Source: Roseovarius azorensis (lineage in GTDB: Bacteria; Pseudomonadota; Alphaproteobacteria; Rhodobacterales; Rhodobacteraceae). From it: 64,000 bases of DNA. Where the stretch lies: the NCBI RefSeq assembly GCF_900109455.1, contig NZ_FOAG01000007.1, forward strand, positions 146,866 through 210,865, in the 5' to 3' direction. The translations under genes were made by a program, and so were the position numbers. Each line of letters opens with the position of its first letter. Positions within the stretch are counted from its first letter, which is position 1. The notes beneath the pieces were generated by a model. That model had not been told where the DNA came from and did not search any database. It saw nothing but the letters and a program-made list of their open reading frames with translations. Of the stretch, positions 25,003-34,603 are shown in pieces.

Positions 25003-27387
25003 TTGAGAACACTGACCCTTGAAGTCCGCGGGCTGTTCGAGGAACTCGATCACCTCGCGGTCGAACGTCATTTATCGGCCCTCGACGGAGTGCACCGAGC
25101 CGAAGCGAACCCGGCCTCGGCCAGCGTGACAGTCCACTATGACGAGACGGTGCTGGGCGAGGACGCGCTGCGCGAGGCGATCGAATCCTGCGGCTTCCAC
25201 TGCACGGGCGAACGGGTTCCGAACCATGTCTGCAAGATGGACCACTCGGGCCATGACGGCCATTCGGCGCATGGCGGAAAGGCCCCTGCCGGCCATGACG
25301 CGATGGCGCATGAGATGGGCCATGGCGGCGGCATGGACATGGCCGGGATGGTCCGCGACATGCGCAACCGCTTCTGGGTGGCGCTGCTGTTCACTGTCCC
25401 GATCTTCATCTATTCGCCGATGGGGGGCATGTTCACGCCGCCCGCGCCGCCTTTCGGTCTGCGGCTGGACCTGTGGCTGTTCTTCCTGGGCAGTGCCGCG
25501 ATCATCTGGCCAAGCTGGCCGTTCTTCGTCGCCGCCTGGCGGGCCTTGCGCAACGGCATCCTGAACATGGCGGTGCTGGTCGTGCTGTCGGTCGGCACGG
25601 GCTATGTGTTCAGCGTCGGCTCGACCTTCTTCTTTCCCGGCGTGCAGTTCTACGAGGCCGTGGCGGTGCTCCTGGTCTTCATCCTGCTGGGGCACTGGCT
25701 GGAGATGCGCGCGCGGGCAGGGGCCTCGGCGGCGATCCGGGCGCTTCTCGATCTTGCGCCGCCGATGGCGACCGTCATCCGCGACGGGCAGGAGGTCGAG
25801 GTGCCCACCTCCGAGGTGCTGCAGGGCGAGATTGTGCTGATCAGGCCCGGCAACAAGATCCCCGTGGACGGCGAGGTCGTCGAAGGCACGTCGCTGGTCG
25901 ACGAATCCATGCTGACAGGCGAGTCGATGCCGGTGGACAAGGCCGTGGGCGACACCGTGATCGGCGCCACGATCAACAAGAGCGGCAGTTTCCGCTACCG
26001 CGCCACCAAGGTCGGTGCCGATACCGCGCTGGCACAGATCGTCAAGCTGGTGCAGGAGGCGCAGAACTCCAAGGCCCCTGCCCAGCTTCTGGCCGACCGC
26101 GCGTCGCAATGGTTGGTCCTGATCGCCATCGTGATCGGGCTTGCGACCTTCGCGGTGTGGTTCTGGTGGATCGGCGAGCCGCTTCTCTTCGCGCTAACGC
26201 TGACGATCACCGTTTTCGTAATCGCCTGTCCTGACGCGCTGGGGCTTGCGACGCCGATGGCGGTGATGGTCGGCACCGGGCTGGGGGCGCAGCACGGTAT
26301 CCTGTTCAAGAATGCCGGTGCGCTGGAAGACGCGACCAAGCTTGACGTGATCGTCTTCGACAAGACCGGCACGTTGACGATGGGCGAACCGCGCGTGGTC
26401 GAGGTCGTTGCCGCCGAAGGCGGCGCGGAGGATGACGCGCTGCGGGCTGCGGCGGCCGTCGATCGCGGCTCGGACCACCCGCTGGCGCTCGCCATTGTCG
26501 AACGCGCTGCGGACCTCGACGTCCCGCAGATGGCCGAGTTTCTCAACCTCGAAGGCCGCGGCGCGCGCGCCGAAGTCGCAGGCAAGACCGTGCTGGTAGG
26601 CAATCGGCGCCTGATGGACGAGGAGGGTATCGACGTCGGCACCCTGACGGCGGAGGCCGAGCGCCTGAAGGGCGAGGGCCGCACGGTTGTGCATGTGGCG
26701 CAGGGCGGACGGATGCTGGGCCTGATCGCCATCGCTGATGCGCCGCGTCCAAGTGCGATGGCCGCGGTGGCCAAGCTGCGCGAACGCGGCGTCGAGGTGG
26801 CGATGCTGACCGGCGACAACGAAGGCACGGCGCGCCGCATCGCGGGCGAGCTGGGCATCGACATGGTGCTGGCCGACGTGCTGCCGGGCCAGAAGGCCGA
26901 GAAGGTGAAAGAGCTTCAGGCGCAGGGCAAGAAGGTCGGCATGGTCGGCGACGGCGTCAACGACGCGCCCGCGCTGACCCAGGCCGATGTCGGATTTGCC
27001 ATCGGTGCGGGTACGGATGTAGCGATGGAAAGCGCCGATGTCGTGCTGATGAAAAGCGATCCCTACGATGTCGTGGGGGCCATCGAGCTGTCGCGCGCCA
27101 CCTTGCGCAAGATGCACCAGAACCTGTTCTGGGCCGTGGCGTACAACGTGGTCGCCTTTCCGATGGCGGCAGGGGTGTTTTATCCGTTGATCATCAGCCC
27201 CGCCGTGGCAGCACTTGCCATGTCGGGCAGCTCCGCGCTGGTGGCGGTCAACGCGCTGCTGCTGAAACGAACGCGGCTGGAAGGTATTGGTGCGGGCAAT
27301 AGTGGGTCCGCCAGCGGCGGCGGTCAGGGCGATGCGCAGGCAGGCCAGGTGCCGCTTCACGCCGGACACTCGCAGAAATCACATTGA
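25003..27387 (+). CDS. P1B-type metal ATPase with CPD motif (CopB-like)
   Basis: A 794-residue P-type ATPase. The start is a TTG with AGGAG 7 bp upstream; it gives an N-terminus that begins directly with an HMA-like domain, which has lost its GMxCxxC. A His/Met-rich region follows (about 85-120, [12 protein letters not shown]), then the ATPase core: ion-site motif C409-P-D411 in [12 protein letters not shown], phosphorylation site [22 protein letters not shown]. Helix 7/8 residues ([14 protein letters not shown]) resemble Cu+ pumps. CPD instead of CPC or CPH is unusual, so metal and charge state cannot be assigned. It is the first gene of the arginine deiminase operon. Confidence 0.9.
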   Translation: MRTLTLEVRGLFEELDHLAVERHLSALDGVHRAEANPASASVTVHYDETVLGEDALREAIESCGFHCTGERVPNHVCKMDHSGHDGHSAHGGKAPAGHDAMAHEMGHGGGMDMAGMVRDMRNRFWVALLFTVPIFIYSPMGGMFTPPAPPFGLRLDLWLFFLGSAAIIWPSWPFFVAAWRALRNGILNMAVLVVLSVGTGYVFSVGSTFFFPGVQFYEAVAVLLVFILLGHWLEMRARAGASAAIRALLDLAPPMATVIRDGQEVEVPTSEVLQGEIVLIRPGNKIPVDGEVVEGTSLVDESMLTGESMPVDKAVGDTVIGATINKSGSFRYRATKVGADTALAQIVKLVQEAQNSKAPAQLLADRASQWLVLIAIVIGLATFAVWFWWIGEPLLFALTLTITVFVIACPDALGLATPMAVMVGTGLGAQHGILFKNAGALEDATKLDVIVFDKTGTLTMGEPRVVEVVAAEGGAEDDALRAAAAVDRGSDHPLALAIVERAADLDVPQMAEFLNLEGRGARAEVAGKTVLVGNRRLMDEEGIDVGTLTAEAERLKGEGRTVVHVAQGGRMLGLIAIADAPRPSAMAAVAKLRERGVEVAMLTGDNEGTARRIAGELGIDMVLADVLPGQKAEKVKELQAQGKKVGMVGDGVNDAPALTQADVGFAIGAGTDVAMESADVVLMKSDPYDVVGAIELSRATLRKMHQNLFWAVAYNVVAFPMAAGVFYPLIISPAVAALAMSGSSALVAVNALLLKRTRLEGIGAGNSGSASGGGQGDAQAGQVPLHAGHSQKSH

Positions 27388-27402
27388 AGGGGGGGACTTG
27401 AG

Positions 27403-28851
27403 ATGTCTGACACATCATCGACCAAGACACCGGACGGGAAGGGCATGGCGGCACGGTTTCCCACCGCCTATTCCATCCTGTTCGGGCTTATCATTGTTGT
27501 CGCGGCGCTGACCTGGATTATCCCTGCGGGCCAATATGACCGCGCCATGAACGAAGAGGTCGGCCGCGAGATCGCGGTGCCGGGTACGTATCAAACGGTC
27601 GAGCCCAATCCACAGGGCTTTGTCGATGTGATGCTGGCGCCCGTCGCCGGGTTCTACGATCCCGACAGCTATGCCGCCAATGCGATCGACGTTGCTTTGT
27701 TCGTCCTGCTGCTAGGCGGCTTTCTGGGCGTGGTGAATGCCACGAATGCCATCGACACCGGCATCCAGACGGCGATGGTGCGGCTGAAGGGGCGCGAGAT
27801 CTGGATGATCCCAATCCTGATGTCGCTCTTTGCCCTGGGCGGTACGACCTATGGCATGGCCGAGGAAACGCTGGCCTTTTACGCGCTTCTGATCCCGGTG
27901 GTGATCGCAGCGGGGTACGATTCCGTGACCGGCGTGGCGATCATCCTGATCGGTGCCGGGATCGGCACGCTGGGATCGACGATCAACCCCTTCGCCACGG
28001 TGATCGCGTCTAACGCGGCAGGCATCCCGTTCACGGATGGTATCGCGCTGCGGCTGGTCCTTCTGCTGGGCGGCCTCGCGATCTGCGTGGCCTACGTCAT
28101 GCGCTATGCCTCGAAGGTCAAGGCCGACCCGGCCCGGTCCGTCGTCGCCGCGCAACGCGACAGCGACCGGCAGTTTTTTCTGAACGAGACGGATGCAACG
28201 TTCGAGGAGCCGAAGCTGAGCGGAACTCAGAAGCTGGTCCTGATCCTGTTTTTTGCGACCTTTGCGGTGATGATTTGGGGTGTCTCCAGCCAGGGATGGT
28301 GGATGGCTCGGATGGGCGCGCTCTTCTTCGGCATGGCCATCGTCGTCGGGCTGGTCGCCCGCATGGGGGAGAAGAAGCTGACGTCGTCCTTTGTCGACGG
28401 AGCGAAGGATCTTCTGGGAGTTGCGCTGGTGATCGGTCTGGCGCGCGGCATCGTGGTGATCATGGAGCAGGGCCTGATTGCCGACACGATCCTGAATAGT
28501 GCCGCCGATACCCTCGGCGGCCTGCCGGAAGTCGCGTTCATCAACCTGATGCTCTGGATCGAGATCGGGATGAGCTTTCTCGTGCCGTCGTCGTCCGGCC
28601 TGGCCGTCCTGTCGATGCCGATCCTTGCCCCGTTGGGGGATTTCGCGGGTGTCGGCCGTGACCTCGTGGTGACCGCCTATCAATCGGCAAGCGGGCTCGT
28701 GAACCTGATCACTCCCACCTCTGCGGTGGTGATCGGCGGTCTAACCATCGGGCGCGTGTCGTTTGACCGCTGGCTCGTCTTCATCTGGCCCTTGCTGCTG
28801 ATCCTCGTTGTCTTCATCTCGGCCGGGATCAGCCTGGCCGCCATTCTCTGA
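27403..28851 (+). CDS. arcD: YfcC-family transporter, likely arginine/ornithine exchanger
   Basis: A 482-residue membrane protein with about 12 helices, of the YfcC/C4-dicarboxylate carrier superfamily (SILFGLIIVVAALTWIIPAGQYDR, GTTYGMAEETLAFY, FLVPSSSGLAVLSMPILAPLGD, YQSASGLVNLITPTSAVV). Genes of this family take the place of arcD in many arginine deiminase operons. It lies 22 bp before arcA, which supports arginine uptake coupled to ornithine export; the substrate is inferred from position. Confidence 0.8.
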   Translation: MSDTSSTKTPDGKGMAARFPTAYSILFGLIIVVAALTWIIPAGQYDRAMNEEVGREIAVPGTYQTVEPNPQGFVDVMLAPVAGFYDPDSYAANAIDVALFVLLLGGFLGVVNATNAIDTGIQTAMVRLKGREIWMIPILMSLFALGGTTYGMAEETLAFYALLIPVVIAAGYDSVTGVAIILIGAGIGTLGSTINPFATVIASNAAGIPFTDGIALRLVLLLGGLAICVAYVMRYASKVKADPARSVVAAQRDSDRQFFLNETDATFEEPKLSGTQKLVLILFFATFAVMIWGVSSQGWWMARMGALFFGMAIVVGLVARMGEKKLTSSFVDGAKDLLGVALVIGLARGIVVIMEQGLIADTILNSAADTLGGLPEVAFINLMLWIEIGMSFLVPSSSGLAVLSMPILAPLGDFAGVGRDLVVTAYQSASGLVNLITPTSAVVIGGLTIGRVSFDRWLVFIWPLLLILVVFISAGISLAAIL

Positions 28852-28873
28852 TTGAAAAAAGGAGGCGTCCCAA

Positions 28874-30103
28874 ATGTCTGAATCGAAATTGGGTGTTCAT
28901 TCCGAAACCGGCGCATTGCGGCAGGTGATCGTCTCTCCGCCCGGTCTCGCGCATCGCCGCCTGACGCCGGACAACCGCGAGGATCTACTGTTTGACGATG
29001 TGTTTTGGGTCAAACAGGCGATAAAGGATCATGCCGTCTTTGCCGGTATTATGCGCGGTGAGGGGATCGAGGTGCTGGACGCCATGGCGCTGCTGGGCGA
29101 AACGCTCGACCTGTCGGACGCACGCGCCTGGGTTCTCGACCACCGCATCTCCCGCAATGACGTCGGCGTCGGGATGCGGGACGAGCTGCGCGCCTGGATG
29201 GAGTCTCTCTCCGGCGCCGATCTCGCGAGATTTCTTGTGGGCGGTATCAGGGTGGACGATCTGCCATTCACGCCTTCCGGCATGTTTGGCAGCTACCTTG
29301 GCCTGCATGGTTTCGTGCTGCCGCCGCTGCCGAACTTCATCTTTACCCGTGACAATTCGGCTTGGGTCTATGGCGGCGTCAGCCTGAATCCAATGCATTT
29401 CGCCGCGCGGCGGCCCGAAACGCTGCTGATGGCGGCGGTCTATCGGTTTCACCCGACGTTCGCGGGGCAGGCGCGGGTCTGGTTCGGCGATCCGGCGCGG
29501 GAATTCGGAACGGCAACGCTCGAAGGTGGGGACATCATGCCGATCGGCCATGGCGTCGTCATGGTCGGCATGGGCGAACGATCGACGCCACAGGCGGTGG
29601 GCCAACTGGCCGAGGCGTTGTTCGAGGGTGGCGACGTGACGCGCGTCATCGCCTGCCAGATGCCCAGTTCGCGCGCGGCGATGCATCTGGACACCGTTTT
29701 CACCCATTGCGGGGGCGATGTGGTGACCACTTTCAAGGAGGTGGCGGATGCGATCACCTGCTATGACCTGCGCCCGGGTGCCGGCAAGGCTGCGCTCGAT
29801 ATCCGCCGGGATGCGCGCCACATATTCGAGATCACCGCTGAAATTCTGGGCCACAAGAAACTGCATCTGGTGCCCACCGGCGGTTCTGATGCGGCCGAGC
29901 AATCACGCGAACAGTGGAACGACGGCAACAACGTGCTGGCGCTGCGCCCCGGCGTCGTCATCGGCTATGACCGCAACGACGATACCAACGCCGCACTCAA
30001 GGAGGCCGGGATCGAGGTGCTGGCCATCCCCGGTGCCGAACTCGGCCGGGGCAGGGGCGGCAGCCACTGCATGAGTTGCCCGACGATCCGCGACGCCATC
30101 TGA
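28874..30103 (+). CDS. arcA: Arginine deiminase
   Basis: A 409-residue enzyme that hydrolyses arginine to citrulline and ammonia. It has the family's hallmarks: [32 protein letters not shown] and the C-terminal [12 protein letters not shown] with the catalytic Cys (about C399). The length is normal. It is followed by arcB after 24 bp. The RBS is strong (AAAAGGAGG). It is part of a six-gene run behind the ECF-type promoter A. Confidence 0.96.
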   Translation: MSESKLGVHSETGALRQVIVSPPGLAHRRLTPDNREDLLFDDVFWVKQAIKDHAVFAGIMRGEGIEVLDAMALLGETLDLSDARAWVLDHRISRNDVGVGMRDELRAWMESLSGADLARFLVGGIRVDDLPFTPSGMFGSYLGLHGFVLPPLPNFIFTRDNSAWVYGGVSLNPMHFAARRPETLLMAAVYRFHPTFAGQARVWFGDPAREFGTATLEGGDIMPIGHGVVMVGMGERSTPQAVGQLAEALFEGGDVTRVIACQMPSSRAAMHLDTVFTHCGGDVVTTFKEVADAITCYDLRPGAGKAALDIRRDARHIFEITAEILGHKKLHLVPTGGSDAAEQSREQWNDGNNVLALRPGVVIGYDRNDDTNAALKEAGIEVLAIPGAELGRGRGGSHCMSCPTIRDAI

Positions 30104-30127
30104 ACCCTTCGACGACAAGGAAACCCC

Positions 30128-31129
30128 ATGTCCTACAACCTTAGAAACCGCCATTTCCTGACGCTGCGCGAATTCACCCCGCAGGAAATCGGCTTTCTGC
30201 TGAAGCTTTCCGCCGACCTGAAGACGGCCAAATATGCGGGCACCGAAGTCCCGCGCCTGACCGGCAAGGAGATCGCGTTGATCTTCGAAAAGGACAGCAC
30301 CCGCACCCGCGTCGGGTTCGAGGTGGCCGCCCATGACCAGGGCGCGCATGTCACTTACCTCGGCCCCTCCGGTTCGCATCTGGGCAAGAAGGAAACGGTC
30401 AAGGATACCGCCCGCGTGCTGGGCCGGGTCTATGACGCGATCGAGTACCGCGGCTTCGGCCAGCCCATTGTCGAGACATTGGCGAAATACGCGGGCGTGC
30501 CCGTCTATAACGGCCTGACGGACGAATTCCACCCGACGCAGATCCTTGCCGATTTCCTGACCATGCAGGAACACTCCGACAAGCCGCTGCGCCAGATCTC
30601 TTACGCTTTCCTGGGTGATGCCCATAACAACATGGGCGACAGCCTGCTGATAGGAGGGGCCAAGATGGGCATGGATGTGCGTCTGTGTGCGCCTGAAGCC
30701 TGCTGGCCGACGCAGGCGATCCGCGACGAGGCGCAGGCCATTGCAGAGGAGACCGGTGCGCGGATCACGATCACCGAGGATATCGACGCCGCCGTCAAGG
30801 GAGTCGACTTCATATATACCGATGTGTGGGTGTCGATGGGCGAGTCCAAGGACAAATGGGAGGACCGCATCAAGCTGCTCTTGCCCTATCAGGTCAATGC
30901 GGAGGTCATGGCAAAGACCGGCAATCCGCGCACCAGGTTCATGCACTGCCTGCCCGCATTCCATAACGCCGATACCGAAACCGGCGCCGAGATCGCCGAG
31001 CTTTTCGGCATCACCGCGATGGAGGTGACGGAAGAGGTGTTCGAAAGCCCGGCCTCGATCGTGTTCGATCAGGCCGAGAACCGGCTGCACACGATCAAGG
31101 CGGTACTCGTCGCCACGCTGGGATCTTAG
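30128..31129 (+). CDS. arcB: Ornithine carbamoyltransferase (catabolic)
   Basis: A 333-residue enzyme with the carbamoyl-phosphate site [18 protein letters not shown], and ornithine site FMHCLPAFH. In this operon it runs in the catabolic direction: citrulline plus phosphate to ornithine and carbamoyl phosphate. The length matches catabolic OTCases (~335). It is 4 bp from arcC. Confidence 0.96.
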   Translation: MSYNLRNRHFLTLREFTPQEIGFLLKLSADLKTAKYAGTEVPRLTGKEIALIFEKDSTRTRVGFEVAAHDQGAHVTYLGPSGSHLGKKETVKDTARVLGRVYDAIEYRGFGQPIVETLAKYAGVPVYNGLTDEFHPTQILADFLTMQEHSDKPLRQISYAFLGDAHNNMGDSLLIGGAKMGMDVRLCAPEACWPTQAIRDEAQAIAEETGARITITEDIDAAVKGVDFIYTDVWVSMGESKDKWEDRIKLLLPYQVNAEVMAKTGNPRTRFMHCLPAFHNADTETGAEIAELFGITAMEVTEEVFESPASIVFDQAENRLHTIKAVLVATLGS

Positions 31130-31133
31130 CGCC

Positions 31134-32045
31134 ATGCTGGTTGTCGCAGCCTTGGGGGGCAATGCCCTGTTGCGCAGGGGAGAGCCGCTGACCGCCGAGG
31201 CGCAGCGGACCAACGTCGCCGGTGCGGCAGATGCGCTGGCGCAGATCATCCGCGCCGGACACAAGCTGGTCATCACCCACGGCAATGGCCCGCAGATCGG
31301 CCTGCTTGCGCTGCAGGGCGCGGCCTACAAGCCCGACGAGTCGTTTCCCCTCGACGTGCTGGGCGCCGAGACCGATGGCATGATCGGCTACATGATCGAA
31401 CAGGCGCTCGAAAATGCACTCGGTCACGACCGCGCGGTCGCCACGCTTTTGACCCAGATCGAGGTCGATCCCAGGGATCCTGCCTTTGACCGTCCGACCA
31501 AGTTCATCGGACCGGTCTATGACAAGGCGGAAGCCGAGCGGCTTGCTGAAGCGCGCGGCTGGAGCATTGCCGCCGATGGTGCGCATTGGCGGCGCGTGGT
31601 GCCTTCGCCGATGCCCAGTGACATTCCCGACCTGAAGGTGTTGCAACTGCTGCTCAGTCATGACGTCACGCTGATCTGCGCCGGCGGCGGCGGCATTCCG
31701 GTCGTGCGGCGGCCGGACGGTTCGTTGATTGGAATCGAGGCGGTGATCGACAAGGATCACGCCACCGCTCTGCTGGCGCACAAGCTCGGTGCTGACGCGT
31801 TGCTGCTGTTGACTGATGTGGCGGCCGTGTTCCGCGATTTCGGCACTGATACACAGGCGGCGATAAGGCAAATGTCACCCGAGGACGCAGCGCGTCTTGA
31901 CCTGCCCGACGGGTCGATGGCACCGAAGGTGGCAGCCGCCGCGACATTCGTCTCGGGGCGCGACCGCTTCGCCTCCGTGGGCCGCCTCGAGGATGCGCTT
32001 GCCATGCTGGAGGGCCGCGCAGGGACGATGATTGCAAACACCTGA
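31134..32045 (+). CDS. arcC: Carbamate kinase
   Basis: A 303-residue enzyme that makes ATP from carbamoyl phosphate, the energy-yielding last step of the pathway. Signatures: VVAALGGNALLRRGEPL, ITHGNGPQIGLLALQ, ICAGGGGIPVV, EAVIDKDHATALLA, SMAPKVAAAATFV. It ends the arc set and is followed 18 bp later by an SDR gene. Confidence 0.96.
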   Translation: MLVVAALGGNALLRRGEPLTAEAQRTNVAGAADALAQIIRAGHKLVITHGNGPQIGLLALQGAAYKPDESFPLDVLGAETDGMIGYMIEQALENALGHDRAVATLLTQIEVDPRDPAFDRPTKFIGPVYDKAEAERLAEARGWSIAADGAHWRRVVPSPMPSDIPDLKVLQLLLSHDVTLICAGGGGIPVVRRPDGSLIGIEAVIDKDHATALLAHKLGADALLLLTDVAAVFRDFGTDTQAAIRQMSPEDAARLDLPDGSMAPKVAAAATFVSGRDRFASVGRLEDALAMLEGRAGTMIANT

Positions 32046-32063
32046 AACCAAGGAGGACGAACC

Positions 32064-32834
32064 ATGAAACGTCTGAAAGATAAAGTCGCCCTGATCACCG
32101 GGGGCGCGGCGGGTATCGGTCTGGAAACCGCCCGGCTCTTCTTGAGTGAGGGCGCCAGGGTCACGCTTGTGGACCTCCACGATGACGACCTGTCGGATGC
32201 TGCGCGGGATCTGGGCAGTCCGGACGACCTGCTGACAATCGCAGCCGACGTCTCCTCGGTCGAGGATTGCAAGAGATACGTCGCGCAGACCCTCGAGACG
32301 TTCGGGCGCATCGACGTGTTCTTCAACAATGCCGGAATCGAAGGCAAGGTCGCGCCGCTGGCCGACCAGAAGATCGAGGATTTCGACCGCGTGATGGCGG
32401 TAAATGTGCGCGGCGCGTTTCTTGGTTTGCAGCATGTCCTGCCGGTGATGACTGGGCAGAAATGCGGCAGCGTGATCAACATGTCGTCGATTGCGGGCCT
32501 CAAGGGCAGCCCGAACGTCGCACCTTACATCACGTCGAAACATGCCGTCGTCGGTTTGACGCGCGCCGCCGCGATAGAGGTCGCAAGGCACAACGTGCGC
32601 GTCAACTCCGTGCATCCCTCGCCGGTCAACACGCGGATGATGCGGTCGCTGGAGGAAGGGTTCAATCCCGGCCACGGCGACGAGATGAAGCAACAGCTTG
32701 CCGAAACGATCCCGCTGGGTCGATACGGCGAAAGCCTCGATATCGCCAATCTGGTCCTGTTCCTCGCTTCCGATGATTCCGCATTCATCACCGGAGCGCA
32801 ATATCCCGTCGACGGGGGCATGGCGGCTGGCTGA
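32064..32834 (+). CDS. Short-chain dehydrogenase/reductase
   Basis: A 256-residue SDR with the cofactor motif TGGAAGIG, NNAG, Ser in MSSIAG, catalytic YITSKHA (Tyr-x3-Lys) and VHPSPVNT. NAD is likely because an Asp ends beta-2 (TLVDLHDD). The substrate is unknown. It is the last gene of the ATPase-arc operon and converges on the GAPDH gene. Confidence 0.88.
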   Translation: MKRLKDKVALITGGAAGIGLETARLFLSEGARVTLVDLHDDDLSDAARDLGSPDDLLTIAADVSSVEDCKRYVAQTLETFGRIDVFFNNAGIEGKVAPLADQKIEDFDRVMAVNVRGAFLGLQHVLPVMTGQKCGSVINMSSIAGLKGSPNVAPYITSKHAVVGLTRAAAIEVARHNVRVNSVHPSPVNTRMMRSLEEGFNPGHGDEMKQQLAETIPLGRYGESLDIANLVLFLASDDSAFITGAQYPVDGGMAAG

Positions 32835-32877
32835 TCGGTCCTGCCCGCAAAGGTCTGGATCCTGTTGCTGGGGGCTG

Positions 32878-33921
32878 TCAGGTCGCCGTAAATGTCCCGA
32901 CCTCAAGCGCCGCGTTCGTGCGCGCAATCGATACCGATCCGTCGCGCTCGGCTTCCGTCAGGGCGCGGATCGCGTCGATGGTTTCGGGGATCACGATGGC
33001 CTGGTTATCGACCATGTAGGCATAGAACAGCTCGTCGCCCTCGACCTTCAGCATGTCTTCCCACAGGGCCACCTCGTAGAGGCTGTCGTTGGGGCGTCCG
33101 AAGTCCGCCATCATCTCCTTGACCGCGTTAAGGGCGCCCAGCCCGTCCGCCATCCGGATCAACGCGATGCGGGAGGAGGCGCGGAACGCTTCCAGCACCT
33201 CGTCCTTGGAGGCCTTGCGCGGCATCCTGACCGACCAGTAGTGCAGATGGGCAAGGGTCTGCGGCACCTTCACGGCCATCGTGATCACATCGAGATCGGG
33301 GTCGACGCTTTGTGCATCCGGGCCCTGATGGCTGGGAATCTCGGGTTCGGGGACAAGCGTGTTCATGATTCCGCCCAGATGGCTTTCCCACGGGTCTGTG
33401 GCGCGCCGCAGAAGCGTTCCGCGCGCTGAGCCCAAAAGCCCTGCATCTTTCAGCGCTGTGAGGGTGCGGACGATCGAGGTCGTGTTGCAGGACACGACGC
33501 GGGTACTGTCCCGCCCAATCGTGCTTGCATAGTTCGCTTCGGCGACGAAGGAATGGCCGGTCACTTCGTGCTTTTCGCCGCCATGAACGATGAACCGGAT
33601 ACCTCTTTCGCGGTAGGTTTCGACGTTGCGCGCGGCGACTTTTTTGGGTGTGCAGTCCACCACGATGTCGGCAGAGGCGAGCAGATCGTCGAGCCCTCCG
33701 ATCACGTCGAGACCGCCTGCGCGCATGGCCGGGGCGCGATCCGGATCGGCCGAGTAAAGCGCGAAGCCCTTCGAGATCGCCATGCGGGCCCGCCAGTCGG
33801 CGACGACATCCGCCACGCCGATCAGGTCCATGTCCTTTTGCACGGAAACCGCGTCCGCCACGCGTTTGCCGATCACGCCGTATCCGTTCACGGCTACTCT
33901 GATCCGTTTTGCGTCTGTCAT
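32878..33921 (-). CDS. gap: Type II (archaeal-type) glyceraldehyde-3-phosphate dehydrogenase
   Basis: A 347-residue enzyme of the archaeal phosphorylating GAPDH class: IRVAVNGYGVIGKRVADAV at the N-terminus, FIVHGGEKHEV, catalytic C145 in VVSCNTTS, and HLHYWSVRMPRK. Bacterial type I GAPDH has INGFGRIGR and SCTTN instead. It reversibly makes 1,3-bisphosphoglycerate. Its start overlaps the end of a truncated CFA synthase gene (ATGA). GAPDH is a known target of copper, so a second isozyme here may be a substitute. Confidence 0.92.
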   Translation of the reverse strand: MTDAKRIRVAVNGYGVIGKRVADAVSVQKDMDLIGVADVVADWRARMAISKGFALYSADPDRAPAMRAGGLDVIGGLDDLLASADIVVDCTPKKVAARNVETYRERGIRFIVHGGEKHEVTGHSFVAEANYASTIGRDSTRVVSCNTTSIVRTLTALKDAGLLGSARGTLLRRATDPWESHLGGIMNTLVPEPEIPSHQGPDAQSVDPDLDVITMAVKVPQTLAHLHYWSVRMPRKASKDEVLEAFRASSRIALIRMADGLGALNAVKEMMADFGRPNDSLYEVALWEDMLKVEGDELFYAYMVDNQAIVIPETIDAIRALTEAERDGSVSIARTNAALEVGTFTAT

Positions 33922-34331
33922 GATGTTCTCCTCGTGTTTGTGTCGGACGATATATTCCCGGCGATCTGACCTGTCTCAGTTTCGGCGATGTAATCGCGGG
34001 TCAGTGGGACAGTGTCGCGGCGCTTGGCAAGCCGGATCTGGAAGACCATCAACCGTCCATTCCGGAACGCCATTTCGCAGACGGCCAGATAGAACTCCCA
34101 CATGCGGCTGAACCGTTCGTCGTAAAGCCTTCGCGCAGTCTCGCGTTCGGCGGCGAAACGTTCGGACCAGTGCCGCAGTGTTTCGGCGTAATGCAAGCGC
34201 AGAACCTCGACATCCGTGACCCACATCCCCGACCGCTCTGCTGCCGCGATGGCTTCGGACAAAGTTGGCAGATAGCTGCCGGGGAAGATGTATTTCCGGA
34301 TCCAAGGATCGCTGCCGCCTATGCGCGCCAT
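33918..34331 (-). pseudogene. C-terminal fragment of cyclopropane-fatty-acyl-phospholipid synthase
   Basis: About 137 codons that match the end of CFA synthase: YIFPGSYLPTLSEAIAAAE, LRLHYAETLRHWSERFAAE, RMWEFYLAVCEMAFR, LMVFQIRLAKRRDTVP. Normal proteins have ~400 residues; the SAM-binding part is absent and an in-frame stop lies just upstream, so the gene is truncated at its 5' end. The fragment is still coupled (ATGA) to the GAPDH gene and may serve as its translated leader. Confidence 0.85.
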
Positions 34332-34498
34332 CGTGGTTCTGGTTCATAATCCACCTCTTCTGAATAAGACGCCTAAGGATCGGAAACGTTGCACCGTCGG
34401 GAAACTTCGGTTTCACTGAATGGTTGCGGTTGTCTCATAGGGTACGCGCATGCTCGAAGTCTTGGAACTCCAGCCTGCAACGAGAAGGGGCCGGCACA

Positions 34499-34525
34499 CG
34501 TAAGGTTTCGGCTCCCGCAACGTCT
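34499..34525 (+). promoter_or_regulatory. ECF-type promoter B (EamA gene)
   Basis: CGTAAGGTT, 13 bp, CGTCT (34521-34525) followed by AC. It shares GTAA and the GCAACGTCTA end with promoter A at the same spacing. It is 78 bp upstream of the EamA-family gene. It is the weakest match in the -35 block of the four. Confidence 0.6.
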
Positions 34526-34603
34526 ACCTGCTTCGCACCTGAGTTGGTAAATCGGGAGATTTCCGCAATTTCTGCCACTTCTGACCTGGAAAAGGAAATC
34601 TCG

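Noticed and set aside
25072..26109. Long open frames on the minus strand of the ATPase, arc and copA genes
   Set aside because: They are high-GC antisense shadows rich in Arg, His and Gln with no motifs.
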